Source: Arenimonas sp. | GTDB taxonomy: Bacteria; Pseudomonadota; Alphaproteobacteria; Rhizobiales; Rhizobiaceae | Reading direction: 5' to 3' | NCBI GenBank assembly: GCA_019459145.1 | Contig: JAIBEK010000014.1 | Span: forward strand, 1 to 64,000 | DNA: 64,000 nucleotides | Shown: piece after piece, positions 38,887 through 47,417 of the stretch | Position numbering within the stretch: position 1 is the stretch's first letter | Layout: every line of letters begins with the position of its first letter | Notes under the pieces: generated by a model | The model's input: only the letters and a program-made list of their open reading frames with translations | What the model was told of the DNA's origin: nothing | Databases searched by the model: none | Position numbers and translations under genes: made by a program

Positions 38887-40386
38887 CTAAAGCACCGGAC
38901 GGCTGACCGGACCGTCTTCCGTCAACTGGCAATAGGCAAGCGTCTGGTCGAGATGGCGGGCTCGCAGCGACAGCAGCTTTTCCGCATAGCGAAGACGGAT
39001 GGGAAGATAGGCGGCGTCTTCCGCGACATTGCGCAGTTCCATCGGGTCCTTCCCAAGGTCGAACAACAACGGCGGCAGAGCGGAAAAATGGACGTACTTG
39101 AACATCTCATCGCGCAGCACCGCCAGATTGCACTGGTCCGAACGGAGGTTGAAATGCGTCTCGCGCGTAGCCTGGACCACATCGCGGAAATCGAACTCGT
39201 AGAAGGCGGCGTCTCGCCACACGCGCGGCTCCATGCCAGCCAGGAAGGGCAAGAGCGAGCGACCGTCCTGATGATTGCCCGGCATCACGCCGAGCCTTTG
39301 GCAAAGCGTCGGCATGATGTCCGCGGCGCTGGTAAATGCCTCGATCTGGCGGCCGGCGACCGTTGCCGACGGATCTCGAATGACGAGCGGAATATGGTAG
39401 CTGCCGTCGTGGTAGCCGCCCTTGCCGAAACTCCAGTGGTCACCCATCATCTCGGCGTGGTCGGAGGTGAAGATAATGATGGTATTTTCCCACTCACCGT
39501 TGCCGCGCAGCGCCGAGACAATGCGGCCAAACTGCGCGTCGACTTCGGCGATCATCCCGTAATAGGTGGCGCGGATGCTATCGAAATCCTCCGCCGTCCA
39601 CTCGCTGACAGACCCTTCGGCGCCGTGGACGAAGCTCGACTTCTTCTGGATTTCCATGGCGAACTTCACGAAGGGGTGGATCTGCGCCTCATCTTCGCGC
39701 CTTTCGGCACGTGCATAGGCCGGGCCGTCGCCGGGAGCGAACATGTGGTTGTAGGGTTCCGGCACGCAAAAGGGCGGATGCGGCCTGAGGAAGGAAATGT
39801 GGGCGAACCATGGGCGTTCCTGCATTTCCCGCCATTCGAGGAAGGCGTCGGTGAGAAAGGCCGTCTGCGTCTCATCCTTGGAATAGGCGGGAGAAGCACC
39901 CAATTCGCCCGTCGCGTGGATATCGCGGCTCCAGGCATCCTTGCGGCCCTTCGAGCGAAGCCAGGCGAGCCAATGCCTTTCATGTTCGAGCAGGATCTGG
40001 CCGACGGTGAAACCCGCAAGCACGCCCTCATAGCTGGTCAGGACGGGATCATTGGGATCACACGCCCGTGGATCGGGCGAAACATCGGTGTAGCCGAACA
40101 GGGTGGGATCATAACCCGCCCGGCGCGCCGCAAGCGCGATATTGTCGAAGCGGGCATCGAGCGGCGATCCATTCTGGCAGACCCGATGATTCGCCTGGTT
40201 GAGCCCGGTATAGAGGGTGGCGCGGGCCGGGGAGCAGGGGGCGGTTCCGGCATAATGGCGGCGGAACAGGGTGCCCTCAGCGGCAAGCGCATCGATATTC
40301 GGAGTCTGGACCGTTTGATGGCCGACCGCCGACAGGCAGTCGCCGCGCCACTGATCGGCGGTGACAAGCAGGATATTCGGCTTCAT
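38887..40386 (-). CDS. sulfatase-fold hydrolase, phosphonate monoester hydrolase-like
   Basis: A 499-residue alkaline-phosphatase-superfamily enzyme. The motif CSPAR at 51-55 (APCSPARATLYTG) marks a cysteine converted to formylglycine. Metal-binding residues are in LVTADQWRGD and FTSDHAEMMGDHW (Asp309, His310). The whole layout resembles the Rhizobium phosphonate monoester hydrolase/phosphodiesterase group more than typical arylsulfatases: RPHPPF, SSFVHGAEGS, ATYYGMIAEVDAQFGRI, YEFDFRDV and KYVHFSALPPLLFDLGKDP. No signal peptide is seen, so it is probably cytoplasmic. No maturase gene is nearby. The substrate is uncertain. Confidence 0.88.
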   Translation of the reverse strand: MKPNILLVTADQWRGDCLSAVGHQTVQTPNIDALAAEGTLFRRHYAGTAPCSPARATLYTGLNQANHRVCQNGSPLDARFDNIALAARRAGYDPTLFGYTDVSPDPRACDPNDPVLTSYEGVLAGFTVGQILLEHERHWLAWLRSKGRKDAWSRDIHATGELGASPAYSKDETQTAFLTDAFLEWREMQERPWFAHISFLRPHPPFCVPEPYNHMFAPGDGPAYARAERREDEAQIHPFVKFAMEIQKKSSFVHGAEGSVSEWTAEDFDSIRATYYGMIAEVDAQFGRIVSALRGNGEWENTIIIFTSDHAEMMGDHWSFGKGGYHDGSYHIPLVIRDPSATVAGRQIEAFTSAADIMPTLCQRLGVMPGNHQDGRSLLPFLAGMEPRVWRDAAFYEFDFRDVVQATRETHFNLRSDQCNLAVLRDEMFKYVHFSALPPLLFDLGKDPMELRNVAEDAAYLPIRLRYAEKLLSLRARHLDQTLAYCQLTEDGPVSRPVL

Positions 40387-40740
40387 GCGTCAAGGCTCCG
40401 GGGGAACGCGGTTTCTCGGGCAGTCGAAGCCTCGACCACCGGCTGCGCAGTTTCCCCATGCCGCGACGGGAAGCAAATGAATTCATCACGTTCGGTGGCG
40501 GCTGCGCCGGCCACTCCGCTCGAAGCCGGCGGGGCAGACCTTGCGCGGGATGGTGGAGCTTCGGGCGCATCCGCTCAAGGTTTGATCAACTTCTAGACAA
40601 TTGCCGCTCTTGCTCCCTGAATACCGACTGGCTTTTGGCAGGCACTGCCAAATCGTCGCCGTGAGCTATGCGAAATTCGCACTGCTGCGTTGCAGCAATA
40701 GAACTGGCATTCTCCGCCAAACCGAATATATTTCAATCAT
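40387..40740. other. intergenic region with three dyads upstream of the small RNA
   Basis: About 350 bases with no supported gene. The part near the small RNA holds three perfect dyads in a row: TTTGGCAG-GCA-CTGCCAAA at 40634-40652, GCGAAATTCGC at 40670-40680 and TGCTGC-GTT-GCAGCA at 40683-40697. They could be operators for the RNA promoter. The first part (40387-40600) is probably the promoter region of the sulfatase-like gene. Confidence 0.55.
40704..40732 (+). promoter_or_regulatory. probable promoter of the small RNA
   Basis: CTGGCA (40704-40709), a 17-base spacer, and TATATT (40727-40732). This places the transcript start about 40739-40742, directly before the first hairpin of the RNA. 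Confidence 0.6.
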
Positions 40741-40858
40741 CGAAGCGGCGCACTCCTCCTCCCAGTGCCGCTAGATAGGATCGGCAATCCTCCTCCTCCC
40801 AATTGCCGATCAAGTTTAAGAGCCTGGCGCACCTCCTCCCGCGCCAGGCTCTTTTCGT
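40741..40858 (+). ncRNA. alpha-r14-like small RNA with three anti-Shine-Dalgarno loops
   Basis: Three successive hairpins each expose a CCTCCTCC-type loop. The first is at 40745-40771 (loop CCTCCTCCC). The second is at 40779-40811 (10-base-pair stem GATCGGCAAT/ATTGCCGATC). The third is at 40819-40852 (12-base-pair stem AGAGCCTGGCGC/GCGCCAGGCTCT), followed by T residues as its terminator. This is the architecture of the alpha-r14 family of Rhizobiales (NfeR1/Smr14C2 in Sinorhizobium). Its loops pair with ribosome-binding sites of many, mostly transport, mRNAs. It lies between the divergent sulfatase-like and acetyltransferase genes. Confidence 0.88.
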
Positions 40859-41008
40859 TTCGGCCCTCAGCCTTTTTCCCATTCCTGAAATCTATGACCG
40901 GCATTCGGCCGCTCTATTGGATCGCCGGCCGCAATGACGGATAATTGTCCGCATGGCGCGATCCGGATTCGGTCCTTGTCGATCGGCCGAGCTTTCGAGG
41001 GAGTTCCT

Positions 41009-41515
41009 GTGAACGGCATAGTGATGGTAACGATCCGCGAGGCCCGGCCCGAAGACGCCGGCCTGCTGCACGAGGCGCTGTTGGCGCTTGCGCGCCATAC
41101 CGGCGACGAAGACAAGGTCGAAAGCACACCCGACGATTTGCTCCACTACGGCTTTGGCACGCATCCCGCCTTCCAGGCGCTGATCGCCGAAGTCGATGGA
41201 CGCTTTGCCGGCATGTGCCTGAGCTTTGCCAGCTTTTCCACGTGGCGCGGGCAACCCGGCATCTATGTTCAGGATCTTTATGTCGCTGACGCATTCCGCG
41301 GAAGACGAATCGGAGAGCGCCTGCTGAAGGCCGCAGCCAGCCGCGGATATGCCAGAGGCGCCCGCCATCTCCGGCTTTCGGTCGAGCGGGCGAATATCTC
41401 CGCCCAGGCCTTCTACGAGCGCGTCGGCATCCACCATTCGCGCGAGGAGCAGATCCATATGATGCGGGGCGAGCAGTTTAAAGCCTTTGCGCAACGAGGA
41501 ACCGGCAGCGAGTAA
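41009..41515 (+). CDS. GNAT-family N-acetyltransferase
   Basis: A 168-residue GNAT-fold enzyme. The acetyl-CoA site is in IYVQDLYVADAFRGRRIGERL (R-x-x-G-x-G/A type), and the final helix-strand is ARHLRLSVERANISAQAFY. The N-terminus TIREARPEDAGLLHEALLAL is typical of the diamine/amino-acid acetyltransferase group. I prefer the GTG at 41009, five bases after AGGGAG; the ATG at 41024 is possible. The substrate is unknown. Confidence 0.85.
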   Translation: MNGIVMVTIREARPEDAGLLHEALLALARHTGDEDKVESTPDDLLHYGFGTHPAFQALIAEVDGRFAGMCLSFASFSTWRGQPGIYVQDLYVADAFRGRRIGERLLKAAASRGYARGARHLRLSVERANISAQAFYERVGIHHSREEQIHMMRGEQFKAFAQRGTGSE

Positions 41516-41649
41516 GGTCATTCTCGGCGAAGCACACCGATGCTGCCGCTCGCTCCATCGGCCTTGCGGACAGCCGACATTGCCTCATCGCCCCGGTCGC
41601 CCTACCTATGTCGGTGACAGACTACGCGGCAGAAACAGGAGACGGCGGC

Positions 41650-43080
41650 ATGGCGGTGAAATTCGGGACGAGCGGCCTCAGGGGACTTTCGACGGAACTG
41701 GCCGGCAGCGTCTCGGCACTCTACGCCACCGCGTTTGCCCGCTTCCTGCTCGATGAGAAACTGGCCATCCCCGGCAACCCGGTCGTTGTCGCCCAGGACT
41801 TCCGCCCCTCGAGCCCCGAAATCGTTGCAACCGTCATGGCCGCGCTCAAGCGCGCCGGCCTGACACCGATCGATTGCGGGCCCATCCCGACCCCCGCTCT
41901 GGCGCTCTATGGCGGTCGGATCGGCGCGGCCGGCATCATGGTGACGGGCTCGCACATCCCGGCGGACCGCAACGGCATCAAGTTCTACCGCCCCGGCGAA
42001 GAGATCACCAAGGCGGATGAAGCAGCGATCACCACGCTCGCCGACACGCTAGGCGGTGACGCGGACGCCAATCTGGTCGAAGCCGGTTCGGGCGAGAACC
42101 ACGAACAGGCGGCGACGGAACTTTTTCTCGCCCGCAACATGGCCGTGCTGCCCGCCGGCGCGCTCGAAGGGCTCAGGATCGGCATCTACCAGCACAGCAC
42201 GGTGGCGCGCGACATGATGGTCAAGGTATTCGAGCATTACGGCGCGACCGTCTTCCCGCTCGGCCGATCCGAGCAGTTCATCCCGGTCGACACCGAGGCC
42301 GTCTCCGACGAGACCATCCGGCTGATGGCCCATTGGACCGACGAGCTTTCGCTCGATGCGATCGTCTCGACCGATGGCGACGGAGACCGCCCGCTGGTGG
42401 CCGACGAGCACGGCCGGCCGTTGCGCGGTGATTTTCTCGGGCTGATCGCCACCCGTTTCCTCGGGGCAAAGCTGGTGGCGACGCCGGTGACCTCGAATTC
42501 CGGGCTGGAAGCCGCAGGCGGCTTCGACGTGGTGCGCACGCGGGTCGGCTCGCCCTTCGTGATTGCGGCGATGGAGGAAGCGCTGGCTACCGGCAAGGAC
42601 GGTGTGATCGGCTTCGAGGCCAATGGCGGCCTGATGCTGGGATCGGATTTTTCCATCGGCACCGGGGTGCTCAAGGCGCTTCCGACCCGCGACAGCTTCC
42701 TTCCGGCGCTTGCCGTGCTCGGCACGGCGGCCAAGGCCGGCCAGTCGCTTTCGGCGCTGGCGACCGAATACAGCCTGCCGATCGCGCTCAGCGACCGGCT
42801 GGAGAATTTTGCCGTCGAGCGCAGCGCCGACCTCATGGCCCATCTGCGGTCATCGCCGGATAATCTGTCCGGTTTCGTTGCGCCGCTTGGCAAGGTCAAG
42901 TCGGTCAGCGACATCGACGGGTTGCGCGTGACCCTTGCCGACGACAGCGTCGTCCACTTCCGCCCGTCGGGCAATGCGCCGGAAATGCGTTGCTATGTCG
43001 AGGCGGCTGACCAGGGGGCGGCCGAAGCGCTGCTCACCAAGGGGCTTGCCACGCTCGCTAACTGGAAGCCGGCGAATTAG
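41650..43080 (+). CDS. phosphomannomutase/phosphoglucomutase family enzyme
   Basis: A 476-residue alpha-D-phosphohexomutase. It has KFGTSGLRG at the N-terminus, the phosphoserine loop TGSHIP with Ser101, the metal loop DGDGD at 242-246, FEANGGLMLGS for the sugar, and the phosphate-binding RPSGNAPEMR. The TGSHIP loop (His for Asn, Ile for Asn) is the version found in alphaproteobacterial phosphomannomutases. It supplies hexose-1-phosphates for surface polysaccharides. GGAGACGGCGGC precedes ATG 41650. The stop overlaps the convergent glycerate kinase gene by 4 bases. Confidence 0.92.
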   Translation: MAVKFGTSGLRGLSTELAGSVSALYATAFARFLLDEKLAIPGNPVVVAQDFRPSSPEIVATVMAALKRAGLTPIDCGPIPTPALALYGGRIGAAGIMVTGSHIPADRNGIKFYRPGEEITKADEAAITTLADTLGGDADANLVEAGSGENHEQAATELFLARNMAVLPAGALEGLRIGIYQHSTVARDMMVKVFEHYGATVFPLGRSEQFIPVDTEAVSDETIRLMAHWTDELSLDAIVSTDGDGDRPLVADEHGRPLRGDFLGLIATRFLGAKLVATPVTSNSGLEAAGGFDVVRTRVGSPFVIAAMEEALATGKDGVIGFEANGGLMLGSDFSIGTGVLKALPTRDSFLPALAVLGTAAKAGQSLSALATEYSLPIALSDRLENFAVERSADLMAHLRSSPDNLSGFVAPLGKVKSVSDIDGLRVTLADDSVVHFRPSGNAPEMRCYVEAADQGAAEALLTKGLATLANWKPAN

Positions 43081-44354
43081 TTATCAACCACCAGGATCGC
43101 GCGGAAATCATTGACATTCGTGCCGGTCGGCCCAGGCACGAAGAGGCTGTCAGCGAGGCAAAAAGCCGACCACGCGTCATGGCCCGCGAGCAAGGCTCGG
43201 GGATCGCCGCCTGCCGAGCGAATGCGGGCGGCCGTCGTGCCATCGGCGAAGGCGCCGGCATTGTTTTCCGAGCCGTCGATCCCGTCAGTATCGGCTGCCA
43301 AGGCATGAATGCCTGTCGTCCCCTCGATGTCGAGCGCCAGCGACAACAGGAACTCGCTGTTGCGCCCGCCCTTGCCGAAGCGATCACCGGAAATCGTCAC
43401 CGTCGTCTCGCCGCCCGAGAGGATCACCACCGGCCGGGCAAAGGGGCGGTTGCGCTCCCTCACCTCCCGCGCCAACGCGGCATGCATGCGGCCGATATCG
43501 CTGGCCTCGCCTTCGATCGCATCGGAGAGAATCACGGCCGGCACGCCCACTTCTTCCGCCTTGCTCGCCGCGGCTTCGAGCGAGACGCGGGCCGAGGCGA
43601 TGATGTGGACCTCGTTGCGGGCAAAGGCGGGATCTGTCGGGTCCGGGGCCTCAGCTGCGCCTGTCGTCAGGTGGGTCATGACAGCCGCCGGCAGTTGCAT
43701 GCCGTATTCGTCGACGATCGCCAATGCGTCTTGCGGCGACGATTTCGACGGCACGGTCGGCCCCGAGGCGACGAAGGCCGGATTGTCGCCGGGTACGTCG
43801 GAGACGATCAGGCTCACGAGGCGGGCCGGCGCGCAGGCTGCGGCCAGGCGCCCGCCCTTGATGCGCGAAACGTGTTTTCTGACCGTATTCATCGCCGAGA
43901 TCGGCGCGCCGGAGGCAAGCAGCGCCTTGTTGACAGCGATCTCGTCGGCAAGCGTCAGACCATGCGGCGGGGCGGGCAGCAGAGCCGAGCCTCCGCCGGA
44001 GATCAGCGCCACGACCAGATCGTCCTCGCCAAGGCCCTCGACCATTTTCAACAGGGCATCCGACGCCCGCAATCCCGCCTCGTCCGGCACCGGATGGGCC
44101 GACTGGAGCACCTTGATGCGCTGGCAATGCTCGACCGGGCCGTGGCGCGCGACCACCAGTCCTTCGAGCGGACCGTCCCACAGCCGCTCGAAGGCGGCCG
44201 CCATCTGGCTCGCCGCCTTGCCGGCGCCGATGACGATCGTACGGCCCTTAGGACTTTCCGGCAGATGCGCCTTGATCGCCGCATAGGGGTCGGCAGCGGT
44301 CACGGCCGCCTCGAAAAGTGATGTCAGGAAAGCGCGTGGGTCGTTCAGGGTCAC
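43077..44354 (-). CDS. gckA: glycerate 2-kinase (GckA/TtuD type)
   Basis: A 425-residue member of the MOFRL/DUF4147 glycerate kinase family, which forms 2-phosphoglycerate. Motifs are VIGAGKAASQMAAA, ALISGGGSALLPAPP, MNTVRKHVSRIKGGRLA, LIVSDVPGD in the N-terminal domain, and SGGETTVTI, GGRNSEFLLSLAL and DTDGIDGSENNAGA in the MOFRL part. The GTG start overlaps the stop of the preceding Dabb remnant, suggesting the two were once an operon. Confidence 0.94.
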   Translation of the reverse strand: MTLNDPRAFLTSLFEAAVTAADPYAAIKAHLPESPKGRTIVIGAGKAASQMAAAFERLWDGPLEGLVVARHGPVEHCQRIKVLQSAHPVPDEAGLRASDALLKMVEGLGEDDLVVALISGGGSALLPAPPHGLTLADEIAVNKALLASGAPISAMNTVRKHVSRIKGGRLAAACAPARLVSLIVSDVPGDNPAFVASGPTVPSKSSPQDALAIVDEYGMQLPAAVMTHLTTGAAEAPDPTDPAFARNEVHIIASARVSLEAAASKAEEVGVPAVILSDAIEGEASDIGRMHAALAREVRERNRPFARPVVILSGGETTVTISGDRFGKGGRNSEFLLSLALDIEGTTGIHALAADTDGIDGSENNAGAFADGTTAARIRSAGGDPRALLAGHDAWSAFCLADSLFVPGPTGTNVNDFRAILVVDN

Positions 44355-44560
44355 GAGTTTGGGTCCGCTCTCTCGATGTCATGGACCAGTAAGCCGTCGA
44401 GGCTTCCGACAGCGTTGTCGACAAACCTGGCGCCGGTCTTCTGGTGTTCCGGATCGGCAAGATAGGCGTCTCGCGCCGCCGGTCCATCGAAATCGACGAC
44501 GAAGCCCTCCCAGCCATCGTCCGCCGTCTTGCCCGGCCGGCTGCCGACACTCTGAACCGA
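44351..44560 (-). pseudogene. remnant of a Dabb (stress-responsive A/B barrel) gene
   Basis: This minus-strand frame encodes only the last two thirds of a Dabb-domain protein (WEGFVVDFDGPAARDAYLAD, HQKTGARFV, GSLDGLLVHDIE). It is stopped upstream by a TGA at 44561-44563 and has no start codon. The missing N-terminal half (family type MIRHIVFF) is not found before the divergent SDR gene. Its TGA overlaps the gckA start, so the end of the gene is still in its original place. Confidence 0.75.
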
Positions 44561-44612
44561 TCAGTCCCTTTTGCCGTAACAGAAGCGATGACGGAAGCTC
44601 GAGAGGTTTGCT

Positions 44613-45407
44613 ATGGATAAGTCAGAAGCGGCACTTGGAACAGGTGCGACGTCGATACCGCGCCTTGCCTGGATCACCGGCGCGAGCTCGGGCATCGGCC
44701 GCGCTCTCGCGCTGCGACTGGCCCGAGACGGCTGGACGGTTGCGGCGAGCGCCCGCAGCGTCGACGAGCTTGCTTTGCTGGCCGCCGAGTCTCGGGGGCG
44801 GATCTTCCCCTTCCCGCTCGACGTGACCGACAAGGATGCGGTCAACCAGACCGTGCAGGCGATCGAACGCAACCACGGCGACATCGATCTTTCTGTCTTT
44901 GCCGCCGGCACCTATTTCCGCGACTATGCCGTGGATTTCGACAGCGCTCGCTTCCGCACGATGGTCGAGTTGAACCTGATCGGCACGGCGCAGTGTCTCG
45001 AAAGGATCATGCCGGCGATGATTGCCCGCAAAAGCGGCCAGATCGCCGTCGTTGCGTCGGTTTCGGGCTATGTCGGACTGCCGGGCGCGGCAAGCTATGG
45101 CGCAACAAAGGCGGCGCTCAACGTGATGTGCGAGGCGCTCTATCCCGAACTGCGGTCGCATGGCGTGAAGCTGTCGATCGTCAACCCCGGCTTCGTCGAC
45201 ACGCCGCTGACCCGCAAGAACGATTTTCCCATGCCTTTCCTCATTTCAGCGGATGAGGCAGCCGCCACGATCGCTGACGGTCTTGCCGCCGCCAAATACG
45301 AAATCGTCTTTCCGCGGACGATGGCTGTCGCCATGAAACTCCTGCACGCGCTTCCGGCGCGCCTGCGATTTGCATTGACGCGCCGGATGTTGAGGCCGCA
45401 GGCCTGA
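44613..45407 (+). CDS. SDR-family oxidoreductase
   Basis: A 264-residue short-chain dehydrogenase. The NAD(P) motif is TGASSGIG at 22-29, and the catalytic triad is Ser149, Tyr162 and Lys166 (SYGATKAA). The C-terminal 30 residues are basic and hydrophobic (MKLLHALPARLRFALTRRML), perhaps a membrane anchor, and point to a lipid-like substrate. It ends 4 bases before the stop of the convergent methyltransferase operon. SDR genes are regular members of ECF/ChrR lipid clusters, so it probably belongs to this one. Confidence 0.88.
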   Translation: MDKSEAALGTGATSIPRLAWITGASSGIGRALALRLARDGWTVAASARSVDELALLAAESRGRIFPFPLDVTDKDAVNQTVQAIERNHGDIDLSVFAAGTYFRDYAVDFDSARFRTMVELNLIGTAQCLERIMPAMIARKSGQIAVVASVSGYVGLPGAASYGATKAALNVMCEALYPELRSHGVKLSIVNPGFVDTPLTRKNDFPMPFLISADEAAATIADGLAAAKYEIVFPRTMAVAMKLLHALPARLRFALTRRMLRPQA

Positions 45408-45411
45408 CCGT

Positions 45412-46629
45412 TCAGGCCGGCCTGTCGAGGCGAAACTGCACGACATCGATGCGGCCGGCGCGGAAGCCGACCGCGCAATAGTGCAGATAGAAACGCCATA
45501 GCCTGTAGAACCGCCGGTCGAAGCCGAGTGTCTCTATCTTCGGCCAGTTGGCGACGAAGGCATGGTCCCAGGCCAGCAGCGTCCGATCATAATCCCCGCC
45601 AAAGGCCAGCATATGGCCGACCTCGAGCCCGGCCCGCCGCGCGCCGGCGTTGAAAGCCTCGACAGAGGGCAGCATCCCGCCGGGAAAGATATAGGTCTGG
45701 ATGAAATCGGCATTGCGTCGATAGCTGTGAAAGCGGTCCTCATGGATGGTGATCGACTGCACCATCGCATTCCCACCGGGCTTGAGGCGGTCACGCACCG
45801 CCTCGAAATAGACAGGCCAATTCTCCTCGCCGACCGCTTCGAACATCTCGATCGAGACGATCTTGTCGAATTCACCCCGGCAATGACGATAGTCCTCCAG
45901 GCGAATGTCGGCGCGATCGGAAAGACCGACGCGTTCCAGCCTTTCTCGGGCGAACTTGGCCTGTTCGACGGAAAGCGTCAGGCCCGTTACGCGGCAACCG
46001 GTGGCTCGGATGGCATATTCGGCAAAGCCGCCCCAACCGCAGCCGATCTCCAGCACATGATCTGCCGGGCCGATCCCAAGCTCCCGGACGATCCGTGCGT
46101 ATTTGGCCTCCTGGGCCTCGGCGAGGCCCTGCGCCGGGCGCTCGTAAAGCGCCGAGGAGTAAGTCATCGTCCGGTCGAGCCAGAGTTCGTAAAACGCATT
46201 GCCGAGATCATAGTGGAACGAGATATTTCGCCGGCTACCCTTTAGTGAATTGCGCCGCAGCCGGTGACGCAACCGGGCGATCCCGCCGATCAGGGCGGAG
46301 GGCGACATCAAGCCGGAAAAGGCATCTTCATTGGCAACCGCAAGTTCGAGCACCGCGCCGATATCCGGACTGTCGACATCGCCTTCGATGAAGGCCTTGG
46401 CAAAACCGAGCGTTCCGCCGCTGAGGATGCGCATGAGAGCGCGCGGCCGACGCACGTTCAGAACGGCCTTCGGCCCAGCGAGCGCGCCAATCGCCACATG
46501 CTCGACACCGCCGTCAAACTGCAGGACAAGGCGCCCCTTTTCGATCCGGTCCGAGAAACGGCACAGTATCTTCTGCCAGAACGAACGGCTTGCGGTGAAA
46601 GTCGAACTTCCCTGTTCGGCGTGGCTCAT
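45412..46629 (-). CDS. cyclopropane-fatty-acid-synthase-like methyltransferase
   Basis: A 405-residue SAM-dependent enzyme that methylates double bonds in phospholipid acyl chains. The SAM site is [14 protein letters not shown], starting at residue 193. Other motifs are [20 protein letters not shown], the [13 protein letters not shown] segment, and the C-terminal YFLHYC-like sequence [11 protein letters not shown]. Its ATG overlaps the stop of the DUF1365 gene. Within ECF/ChrR clusters such enzymes produce cyclopropane, or methylated and furan, fatty acids that protect against singlet oxygen. Which product applies here cannot be read from the sequence. Confidence 0.92.
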   Translation of the reverse strand: MSHAEQGSSTFTASRSFWQKILCRFSDRIEKGRLVLQFDGGVEHVAIGALAGPKAVLNVRRPRALMRILSGGTLGFAKAFIEGDVDSPDIGAVLELAVANEDAFSGLMSPSALIGGIARLRHRLRRNSLKGSRRNISFHYDLGNAFYELWLDRTMTYSSALYERPAQGLAEAQEAKYARIVRELGIGPADHVLEIGCGWGGFAEYAIRATGCRVTGLTLSVEQAKFARERLERVGLSDRADIRLEDYRHCRGEFDKIVSIEMFEAVGEENWPVYFEAVRDRLKPGGNAMVQSITIHEDRFHSYRRNADFIQTYIFPGGMLPSVEAFNAGARRAGLEVGHMLAFGGDYDRTLLAWDHAFVANWPKIETLGFDRRFYRLWRFYLHYCAVGFRAGRIDVVQFRLDRPA

Positions 46630-47417
46630 GGCTTTTCCATTCCATTGTTCAACACGATTGTACTGGCGATCGGCTCGGATGCGGCCACGTGCCGATGGAT
46701 CGGTATGCGCTTCAGCCACAGACGCAGCGCTTCCCAATGGATGCCTGCCAGGACTTTCAGCGTCATCAGAGGATAGGACAACAGCATGGTCGCCAACGCC
46801 CGGTCGGACAGGGCGCGCCGCTTTCCGGCAAAGGAGGCAAACAGCAGCGGACCCTCGCCATCGGTCTCGCTGATGTTGACCTGGACCTGCGGGCCTGGCG
46901 GCTGGATGCGGAAATTATAGGTGCAGTCCATCGGCATGAACGGCGAGACATACATTTCCTTGGCGCAGGCATGCCGGACCGCGCCCGGATCGTCGCCCAC
47001 CGGGATGACGTAGGTGTGCCGCTCCTTGAAGGTGTTGCACACCTCGTAGAGGATGGCCGCCGGCGAACCATCCGCCCTGTTGCAGAAGTAGACGGTCAGC
47101 GGATTGAAGACGAAACCGAGGATTCGCGGATAGCACAGCATGCGGATCTTCATGTCCGGTTGATACACGCCGGCACGCTTGAGATGGCTCTCGGCCCAGG
47201 CCTTCAGCCCTCCGACGGTTCCGTCGCCATGATCCGTGTCGCGCAACGAAAACACGGCCCGGCGATTGTGCCCGAACAGCGAGAGGTTCCGGTCGAGGTC
47301 CGGCAATTCGTCGAGATCGATCAGCAGGGAGAACACGCTGTAACGCAGCGTGTGCTTCCTCGGTCGGTGCCGCACATGCAGCACATGTCCCGTATAGATT
47401 GCGGAGAGATAGCTCAT
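46626..47417 (-). CDS. DUF1365 family protein
   Basis: A 263-residue member of the DUF1365 family, regularly found between an FAD oxidoreductase and a cyclopropane synthase. Motifs are [50 protein letters not shown] and [18 protein letters not shown]. Membership of fatty-acid-modification operons suggests a role in processing acyl chains. It overlaps both neighbours by 4 bases, so the three proteins are made in a coupled manner. Confidence 0.92.
   Translation of the reverse strand: MSYLSAIYTGHVLHVRHRPRKHTLRYSVFSLLIDLDELPDLDRNLSLFGHNRRAVFSLRDTDHGDGTVGGLKAWAESHLKRAGVYQPDMKIRMLCYPRILGFVFNPLTVYFCNRADGSPAAILYEVCNTFKERHTYVIPVGDDPGAVRHACAKEMYVSPFMPMDCTYNFRIQPPGPQVQVNISETDGEGPLLFASFAGKRRALSDRALATMLLSYPLMTLKVLAGIHWEALRLWLKRIPIHRHVAASEPIASTIVLNNGMEKP

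Noticed and set aside
38159..40596. Long plus-strand frames opposite rnd and the sulfatase-like gene
   Set aside because: No motifs, and they run antisense to well-supported enzymes.
40458..40664. Small plus-strand frame before the small RNA
   Set aside because: No ribosome-binding site and no conserved-looking segments. It overlaps the dyad and promoter region.
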